11,082 nucleotides of DNA. Source: JBAZYZ01 sp041659085. GTDB lineage: Bacteria; Patescibacteriota; Minisyncoccia; Phycocordibacterales; VMEP01. Numbering within the stretch: position 1 is the first letter of the stretch; the number at the start of each line of letters is the position of its first letter. The notes under the pieces were generated by a model, which ran no database searches, was not told the origin of the DNA, and worked only from the letters and a program-made list of their open reading frames with translations. The stretch is taken from the NCBI GenBank assembly GCA_041659085.1, contig JBAZYZ010000019.1, forward strand, positions 1 to 11,082. The letters run 5' to 3'. The position numbers were made by a program, and so were the translations under genes. This document shows, piece after piece, positions 6,988-11,082 of this stretch.

Positions 6988-7512
6988 CTATAGCCACCAA
7001 ATAAACACCACCACAAAAAGTACGGCATAAAAGACAGTGAAAACAACAGGTATCTTCATTTCAACATGCATAATCGGAGTATATTTCTTTTCGTCTTCAC
7101 CGCGCCCAAGAAGGTCCCACTCAAAAGAGTATAACGATGCCGGTAGCTTCTCTTCCATTTTATGCAGAACGCGGTATTTATTTTCACCGATATCGCGGTA
7201 AGAACGCATCAATCTGTACCACATAATGGAGATAAAAGCCCCTAGACACGAGATTACCGCAGCGACAAACACAAAATAAGATTCAGCCAGCTTGCTTGAA
7301 AAACCAATCAGGGTAAACATGGCCGTATTGATTGTCAGGAAAAAATCGTTTGTCTTTTGCCGGCGCGTAATGAGTATCTCAACACCGTCGATATATTTCT
7401 TATACTGTTCAACCAGGTGGTCTTTGTATTTGCTCCCATATTCTTTTTCTTCCATATGGAAGGGATGCGGGGTGATTCCTGCGCCTATTTTTCCCCTGGA
7501 TTGAGTGGTCAT
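6988..7512 (-). CDS. Small three-helix membrane protein, RipA-like family
   Basis: A 174-residue integral membrane protein. Residues 1-50 are a hydrophilic, charged segment with the helix DHLVEQYKKYIDGVEILITR. Then comes RRQKTNDFFLTINTAMFTL leading into a first hydrophobic helix (about 57-73), a second helix (79-99), a cytoplasmic-looking charged stretch with MRSYRDIGENKYRVLHKMEE and LPASLYSFEWDLLG (102-137), and a C-terminal helix IPVVFTVFYAVLFVVVFIWW (154-173). The signatures RRQxxNxFFLxINTA, W-x-x-L/M-x-x-SYR and EW...Y..xxxVE..xP resemble the RipA-type octameric membrane proteins, named from Francisella, whose molecular role is poorly known. The resemblance is from memory and should be treated as moderate. 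It starts 29 bp after the RF1 stop, with a weak -10-like TACAAT at 7535-7530. There is no Shine-Dalgarno. The stop is TAG. Confidence 0.6.
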   Translation of the reverse strand: MTTQSRGKIGAGITPHPFHMEEKEYGSKYKDHLVEQYKKYIDGVEILITRRQKTNDFFLTINTAMFTLIGFSSKLAESYFVFVAAVISCLGAFISIMWYRLMRSYRDIGENKYRVLHKMEEKLPASLYSFEWDLLGRGEDEKKYTPIMHVEMKIPVVFTVFYAVLFVVVFIWWL

Positions 7513-7541
7513 TTTTTTATTTATTATTAATTGTAAATTTT

Positions 7542-8522
7542 TTATTCATCCTCTTTGCCAACGACTCCTGTTCTTTCAAACTCCGCGAATGCTTCAACGA
7601 TTACCGAGATGTCCCCGCCAAGAATTTTTTCCACGTTGTGCCAGGACTGTTTGATGCGATGGTCCGTGATGCGGTCCTGAGGGATGTTGTATGTCCGTAT
7701 TTTCTCCGACCTGTCCCCTGTGCCAATCTGGCTCTTCTTGTCTGCCGTAAGTTTTTTGGCGTCTTCTTCCTCTTTCATAGACACGAGTCTCGCCACAAGC
7801 ATGCTCATTGCCTTCTCCCTGTTTTTGAGCTGACTCCGCTCGCTCGTGCAGCGCACCGCAATACCTGTCGGTTTATGTATCAGCCGCACCGCCGTCTCCA
7901 CTTTGTTCACATTCTGTCCGCCCGCCCCTCCGGAACGCGACAATTCCATTTCAATGTCAGCCGGGTTTATTTCAAAACTTTCTTTTTTCCGTATTGGCAT
8001 AATGGCGACTGAGGCGGTAGAGGTGTGGATTCTTCCGGACTTCTCGGTAGCCGGTATGCGCTGGACGCGATGCACGCCCATTTCGTAACGAAGAGCCTCA
8101 TATGCGCCCTTGCCTATTATTTCAAATGAAGCTTCTTTATACCCGCCGAGTTCGCTTTTTGATTCATCAAGCTTGGTCACGCCCCAGTTATTTATCAGAG
8201 CGTACTTGCCGTACATCTCCGCAAGTTCCCAGGTGAAGAGAGAAGCTTCGTCCCCTCCTGCGCCGGCGTGAACCTCCAGAATAACGCCGATTGGTTTTTC
8301 CGCTTCTTCCTTTTCCTGAGCCAGCATATTTTTTAACTGCTGTTCAAGCGCCCCCCTCTGTGTTCTCAGCGCGGAAAGCTCCCCTTCCGCCAAATCTTTC
8401 ATTCCGGGGTCATGTTCCGTCATGGCGTTAACATCCGCCTCCTCCCGCAAGAGCCGTTCGTATTCAGTAGCCAGGTATGAAGTCCGGCTGTTTTTCTTAA
8501 GTTCTTCAATATTCAGGTCCAT
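7542..8522 (-). CDS. prfA: Peptide chain release factor 1
   Basis: Class I release factor that recognises UAA and UAG in the ribosomal A site and triggers peptide release. Numbering from the ATG at 8522: acidic helical domain 1 (1-75), VHAGAGGDEASLF (84-96), the stop-codon-reading PxT motif as PAT at 157-159 within HRVQRIPATEKSGRIHTS (151-168), and the catalytic GGQ at 201-203 in SGGAGGQNVNK. The PAT, rather than SPF, identifies RF1 and not RF2. It is 326 residues against 360 in E. coli; PAT and GGQ are both displaced by about 31-32 residues, so nearly all the shortening is in domain 1, which contacts the uL11 stalk region. The frame continues 5 codons upstream to a TTG at 8537, but the ATG at 8522 matches a promoter 7 nt upstream and family starts. 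It lies downstream of bL31 and its terminator. Confidence 0.96.
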   Translation of the reverse strand: MDLNIEELKKNSRTSYLATEYERLLREEADVNAMTEHDPGMKDLAEGELSALRTQRGALEQQLKNMLAQEKEEAEKPIGVILEVHAGAGGDEASLFTWELAEMYGKYALINNWGVTKLDESKSELGGYKEASFEIIGKGAYEALRYEMGVHRVQRIPATEKSGRIHTSTASVAIMPIRKKESFEINPADIEMELSRSGGAGGQNVNKVETAVRLIHKPTGIAVRCTSERSQLKNREKAMSMLVARLVSMKEEEDAKKLTADKKSQIGTGDRSEKIRTYNIPQDRITDHRIKQSWHNVEKILGGDISVIVEAFAEFERTGVVGKEDE

Positions 8523-8528
8523 AGAGTT

Positions 8529-8625
8529 AATTATCAATTATCAGTCCACAATTTACAATGAATTTTCAAATATTAATGTATTAAACGAATCCTTTTAAAA
8601 ATTGATCATTGGAAATTGGAAATTC
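8529..8625. repeat. AT-rich imperfect inverted repeat between prfA and bL31
   Basis: AATTATC occurs twice in tandem at 8529-8535 and 8536-8542. Opposite in orientation, ATTGGAA occurs twice in tandem at 8608-8614 and 8615-8621, preceded by ATTGATC (8601-8607). Revcomp of the left pair is GATAATT twice, so the ends form an imperfect inverted repeat of ATTGNNN-type units around an AT-rich centre. The string ATTTACAAT (8551-8559) recurs inverted at 7530-7538, before the RipA-like gene. Similar short intergenic repeats are, as I recall, common in Patescibacteria; copy number cannot be judged from this window. Confidence 0.45.
8530..8558 (-). promoter_or_regulatory. Promoter of prfA inside an AT-rich repeat
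   Basis: Minus-strand TTGTAA (8558-8553), a 17-nt spacer and GATAAT (8535-8530). The -10 ends 7 nt before the ATG at 8522, predicting a leaderless transcript. The hexamers lie within the AT-rich repeated sequence described separately. The upstream bL31 terminator implies that prfA needs its own promoter. Confidence 0.55.
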
Positions 8626-8629
8626 ACAC

Positions 8630-8654
8630 AAATTAAAACCGCCCAAGCAGGCGG
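8630..8654 (-). terminator. Intrinsic terminator of bL31 gene
   Basis: Minus-strand stem CCGCC (8654-8650) and GGCGG (8643-8639) with a 6-nt loop, followed by TTTTAATTT (8638-8630). It sits 18 bp after the bL31 stop codon, the expected place for a Rho-independent terminator. Confidence 0.8.
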
Positions 8655-8672
8655 ATTTAATAGTGGAATACG

Positions 8673-8933
8673 CTATTTCTTGTTTTTGGAGATTTTTACC
8701 GTTCTTGGCTTAACAGCCGCCTTAACAACCTGATGTGTGGCAACGCGCTTCTTGAACTTATCAACGCGACCGGCGGTATCCATAATCTTATCGGTGCCTG
8801 TATAGAAAGGATGGCAGGCGGAACAGATTTCCACGTGAATTTCAGGCATGGTGGAAGAAACCTCATAAGTCGCGCCGCAGGCGCAGGTAGCCTTTATTTT
8901 AGGATAATATTCCGGGTGGATTTCTTTCTTCAT
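8673..8933 (-). CDS. rpmE: Large-subunit ribosomal protein bL31 (zinc-binding form)
   Basis: An 86-residue bL31, which bridges the large subunit central protuberance and the small subunit head. The start MKKEIHPEYYP and the core with HPFYTGTDKI-MDTAGRVDKFKKR are diagnostic. Zinc ligands are present: Cys17 and Cys19 in CACG, and Cys37 and Cys40 in CSAC, so this is the C+ type rather than the zinc-free paralogue. After residue 66 the protein carries a Lys/Val-rich extension of about 20 residues ending KNKK, longer than E. coli bL31 (70). The ATG at 8933 has an extended -10 seven nt upstream and lies 18 bp after the transglycosylase gene stop. A clear terminator follows. The identification is firm. 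Confidence 0.97.
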   Translation of the reverse strand: MKKEIHPEYYPKIKATCACGATYEVSSTMPEIHVEICSACHPFYTGTDKIMDTAGRVDKFKKRVATHQVVKAAVKPRTVKISKNKK

Positions 8934-8940
8934 GTGGCAA

Positions 8941-8969
8941 ACTCTACCAAACTACTGGCTATTTTGCAA
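8941..8969 (-). promoter_or_regulatory. Promoter of bL31 gene overlapping the upstream gene's end
   Basis: Minus-strand TTGCAA (8969-8964), a 17-nt spacer and extended -10 TGGTAGAGT (8949-8941). The -10 ends 7 nt before the ATG at 8933. The -35 lies within the last codons of the upstream transglycosylase gene. Confidence 0.6.
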
Positions 8970-10271
8970 TATATCAATCTGCTGCTGGTACTTTGCGGCT
9001 AAAGCCATAACATCGTCACCGTAGAAGGCATAAGCCTTTTTGGTGGCATTCGTCCACCCGGCCAGATACCGGAGCGCCGCAAGACGTTCCTTGGCTGCAT
9101 TTCCGCCCGCCCCGCCATTATCTTTCAAAAGAATACCTGACGCCATAAAAGCATCGTACGGGTCCCATGGGTTGGGCGGATTATGCCCGGTAAGGTCGGC
9201 AATTCTGTCTTTATATAAAATCCAAGTGGACGGAATGAACTGCGCCGGTCCCATGGCCCCTCCCCAGCCATACCAAGGTTTTTTGGAAACCGGCATCTTG
9301 TCAGGGTCAAGACCAAGCTCAGCTACAATAGTGGCGAAAACCGGCTGATCTCTTGTAGGATGCATGTCCGTCCGCCAGTTTCCGGTCCCGACATTCTCTC
9401 CCAAGTTGGACTCTTCAGTAATAATACCGAGCAAAAAGGCCGGTCTTATGCCGAGCTTGTTTAAAACCTCGGTTGCGTACTCAAAAGCCTTTCCGAATGA
9501 AATGGATTTTGAACCCTGTAAGGCGAAGAGTTCGCTTCTTATAGCGGCCGCGTCTTTCTGGCGGGCTTTCAAAATCTTTTGATACTCAGCCTCCTGCCCT
9601 TTTGTTGTGGCCAAAAGTTTTGCTTTGGCTTTTTTATCCTGTTCCAAGCGCTGTTTCTCCAACATTTGAATGGAGCGGAGCTGCGACTCTTCGGTCTTTC
9701 TGTCTTCCAGGGCTTTTTTCTCATCTTCCGTGTCCGCCTTATTCCGTGACACTATGTCGCGTGACTTATTCAAAGCGTCCTCTAGGGTACGAAACCTGTC
9801 AACATCCGCAAAAACATCAGAAATAGTGCCGTTACCCAGAACAAATTCCTGCAAAGGCACGTTCTCTATTTGATCCGTCTTACGTATAAGTTGGGCAAGG
9901 GATTCGAGCTCGCGCGAAAGCTTGCCGGAAAGAACGCCTATGGTTTGTTTCTTGTCCGCAATGCTGTTAGTCAGTTGTTTTATGCTAATATCACGCGCTT
10001 TTATACTCAAGTTGGCCTTTTTTATATTAGCGTCAAAGATGGATATATCGCGTTCAAGAGACACCGTATCGCGTCTTTTGGCATCAATAATCTGCTGTTG
10101 CGCCTCTATTTGCGACTCAAGGATCTTAAGGTCACCCTCAAGCTTAGTTCGACGCTCAGCAACCAAATCGCCGGCCGATTGAGCCATAATATTTGCGCCA
10201 AAAATCGGCAAAAAGGCCCCAATAACCAGGGTAAAAAAAATAAAGGCCTTTGTCGGGCAATTTAAATTCAT
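8952..10271 (-). CDS. Secreted coiled-coil protein with lytic transglycosylase-like domain
   Basis: A 439-residue exported peptidoglycan-active protein. Residues 1-33 are a signal peptide (hydrophobic core 9-26, likely cleavage near AQSAG at 30-34; Cys5 is too early to be a lipobox). Residues 35-135 and 165-250 are long coiled coils separated by a short segment with FVLGNGTISDVFADVDRF (143-160), the layout of the EnvC/PcsB/CwlO N-terminal domain. Residues about 258-435 resemble a lytic transglycosylase: ITEESNLG with the probable catalytic Glu287, YGWGGAMGPAQFIPSTW (334-350), NPWDPYDAF (367-375) and a closing helix with YGDD. That fold cleaves the glycan beta-1,4 bond to leave anhydromuramic acid. 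Coiled-coil domains of this type usually activate amidases or carry LytM or CHAP, so the fusion is notable. It is preceded by a perfect TATAAT 8 nt from the ATG. Domain assignment is good, substrate not proven. Confidence 0.85.
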   Translation of the reverse strand: MNLNCPTKAFIFFTLVIGAFLPIFGANIMAQSAGDLVAERRTKLEGDLKILESQIEAQQQIIDAKRRDTVSLERDISIFDANIKKANLSIKARDISIKQLTNSIADKKQTIGVLSGKLSRELESLAQLIRKTDQIENVPLQEFVLGNGTISDVFADVDRFRTLEDALNKSRDIVSRNKADTEDEKKALEDRKTEESQLRSIQMLEKQRLEQDKKAKAKLLATTKGQEAEYQKILKARQKDAAAIRSELFALQGSKSISFGKAFEYATEVLNKLGIRPAFLLGIITEESNLGENVGTGNWRTDMHPTRDQPVFATIVAELGLDPDKMPVSKKPWYGWGGAMGPAQFIPSTWILYKDRIADLTGHNPPNPWDPYDAFMASGILLKDNGGAGGNAAKERLAALRYLAGWTNATKKAYAFYGDDVMALAAKYQQQIDILQNSQ

Positions 10272-10279
10272 TATCTTTA

Positions 10280-10285
10280 ATTATA
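10280..10285 (-). promoter_or_regulatory. -10 element of transglycosylase-like gene
   Basis: A perfect minus-strand TATAAT ends 8 nt before the ATG at 10271, predicting transcription beginning about at the start codon. No Shine-Dalgarno and no clear -35 are present. It lies downstream of the bL25 terminator, so the gene needs its own promoter. Confidence 0.6.
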
Positions 10286-10340
10286 CAGCAAGAACAACTT
10301 TTAGCTTATAGATCCCGGTGGAATTGCCTTAGCAGCCAAT

Positions 10341-10378
10341 CAAACAAAAAACCGCCATAAGGCGGTCTTTTGTTTTTA
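10341..10378 (-). terminator. Intrinsic terminator after bL25 (symmetric)
   Basis: Stem ACCGCC (10351-10356) and GGCGGT (10361-10366) with a 4-nt loop. Read leftward, it is followed by a run TTTTTTGTTTG (10350-10341 region), fitting the end of the bL25 transcript 18 bp after its stop codon. Read rightward, TCTTTTGTTTTT also follows, so it could act in both directions, though no rightward gene ends here. Confidence 0.8.
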
Positions 10379-10383
10379 ATCCG

Positions 10384-11043
10384 TTATTTGTCTTCTTCGG
10401 TTGCTCCCGCTTCTCCCCCTTCTTCTTCTTTCTTCCCCTTCTTCTCCACCTCAATAGCCGACATATCAATAGCCGCAGGCGCTTCTTCTTCTTTCTCCTC
10501 GCGGGCGGCGGAGACAAGGGCAACTATTTCACCTTCCTTAGTAACAAGTGTGACGCCCCGACTAAGCGGCAAATCCTTGGCTGTAATATGACTGTCAATT
10601 TGAGCCAGGCTTGAAATATCAACTACGATAGAATGCGGCAAGTCTTTCGGTAATGCTTCAATTTCAATCTCATGTAGCACTTTCACCAGAACACCACCCA
10701 AATCCTTGACTGCGGGAGAGACGCCGATGAACTCAAGCGGCACCGAAACTTCAATGGGTTTATCTTGTTCAACAACATAAAAATCAACATGGGTCGGCTC
10801 ACCCCTGACCGGATCCATCTGAACATCATGGATAATAGCGCCAATCTCCCCGCCTGCCGTCTTCAAAGTAACAATGCTGGATTCGCCCGCCTCCTTCCAA
10901 ATCTTTTTAAACTGAATGGAGTCAAGGGTAATCGGAGTAGATTTTTCCTTACGACCATAGAAAACAGCCGGGAGTTTTCCTTCTCCGCGCAAAACTTTTG
11001 GATTTGCCTTTATGTCCCGCGTTTCTGTCTTTAGTTCAAACAT
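10384..11043 (-). CDS. rplY: Large-subunit ribosomal protein bL25 (CTC/TL5 form)
   Basis: A 219-residue bL25 that binds 5S rRNA in the central protuberance. Residues 1-90 form the 5S-binding domain, with LPAVFYGRKE (24-33), VQMDPVRGEPTHVDFY (74-89) as diagnostic segments. Residues about 92-185 are the extra beta domain of the CTC/TL5 type (VPLEFIGVSPAVKDLGGVL and IEIEALPKDLPHSI). Residues 186-219 are an acidic, Glu/Lys/Ala-rich, probably disordered tail. E. coli has only the short form (94 residues); the long form is usual in most phyla. A -10-like TATACT ends 7 nt before the ATG at 11043; the intervening GGAG resembles a Shine-Dalgarno but would be upstream of, or at, the predicted transcript start. 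A terminator follows. Confidence 0.95.
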   Translation of the reverse strand: MFELKTETRDIKANPKVLRGEGKLPAVFYGRKEKSTPITLDSIQFKKIWKEAGESSIVTLKTAGGEIGAIIHDVQMDPVRGEPTHVDFYVVEQDKPIEVSVPLEFIGVSPAVKDLGGVLVKVLHEIEIEALPKDLPHSIVVDISSLAQIDSHITAKDLPLSRGVTLVTKEGEIVALVSAAREEKEEEAPAAIDMSAIEVEKKGKKEEEGGEAGATEEDK

Positions 11044-11050
11044 AGGCTCC

Positions 11051-11056
11051 AGTATA
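11051..11056 (-). promoter_or_regulatory. -10-like element of bL25 gene
   Basis: Minus-strand TATACT ends 7 nt before the ATG at 11043, as for most genes here. There is no TGn extension and the window ends before a -35 could be judged well. A GGAG motif lies between this element and the ATG, so a longer leader from an upstream promoter is an alternative. Confidence 0.45.
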
Positions 11057-11082
11057 CGGAAAGAAAGGTAAAAGTAAAGCCC

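Noticed and set aside
8523..8537. TTG start at 8537 for prfA
   Set aside because: It lies within the -10 region of the predicted promoter; the ATG at 8522 fits the family start.
11044..11050. GGAG before bL25 as a Shine-Dalgarno
   Set aside because: It lies between the -10-like element and the ATG, so it would be mostly untranscribed; kept only as an alternative if a farther promoter exists.

Overview
The window reads as chromosomal DNA of a small-genome bacterium, most likely a Patescibacteria/CPR (Parcubacteria-like) lineage. The reasons are inference from gene content: a release factor 1 about 34 residues shorter than the E. coli protein, compact single-copy housekeeping genes with gaps mostly of 10-150 bp, an ABC-F protein with a non-canonical second ATPase half, a secreted DUF5666-like protein, a phosphoketolase, and almost no Shine-Dalgarno sequences. 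UGA is used as a stop (rarA), as are UAA and UAG, so the code is standard and not the UGA=Gly code of Gracilibacteria/Absconditabacteria. No mobile element, CRISPR array, tRNA or rRNA was recognised.

Layout. Positions 1-2916 are four genes read leftward: SGNH hydrolase, rarA (replication-fork AAA+ ATPase), a secreted DUF5666-like protein, and the first 30 codons of a phosphoketolase cut by the window edge. At 2917-3016 lies a divergent promoter region; rluF-like 23S rRNA pseudouridine synthase runs rightward (3017-3832) and is the only rightward gene. Convergent with it is a leftward group: DEAD-box RNA helicase (6739-5513), a 57-residue zinc-ribbon-like protein (5497-5324) and an ABC-F ATPase (5305-3842). 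Upstream of the helicase, 6740-6987 holds no gene but does hold a consensus-like promoter and a dense set of hairpins. Further right, all leftward, are bL25 (11043-10384), a secreted coiled-coil/lytic-transglycosylase protein (10271-8952), bL31 (8933-8673), release factor 1 (8522-7542) and a small RipA-like membrane protein (7512-6988). Two intrinsic terminators are clear, after bL25 and after bL31.

How the genes fit together. Most of the window is translation and RNA metabolism: rRNA modification (rluF), ribosome-associated ATPase (ABC-F), RNA helicase, RF1, bL31 and bL25. A smaller part concerns the envelope (SGNH hydrolase, transglycosylase, DUF5666 protein, RipA-like protein), with DNA repair (rarA) and carbon metabolism (phosphoketolase) at the left end.

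Main observations. (1) Almost every gene has a -10-like hexamer, often an extended TGnTAnnnT, only 6-14 nt before its start codon, and no Shine-Dalgarno. This predicts leaderless or very short-leader mRNAs and individual promoters even inside apparent operons. (2) The helicase is the exception: its best promoter lies about 200 nt upstream, and the leader between folds into a closed multi-hairpin structure with mutually exclusive helices. This is the best candidate for an undescribed regulatory RNA here. (3) The rluF-like gene has two credible starts, a leaderless one and an internal one preceded by a good Shine-Dalgarno. (4) An unrecognised small zinc-ribbon-like protein sits between the helicase and the ABC-F gene.
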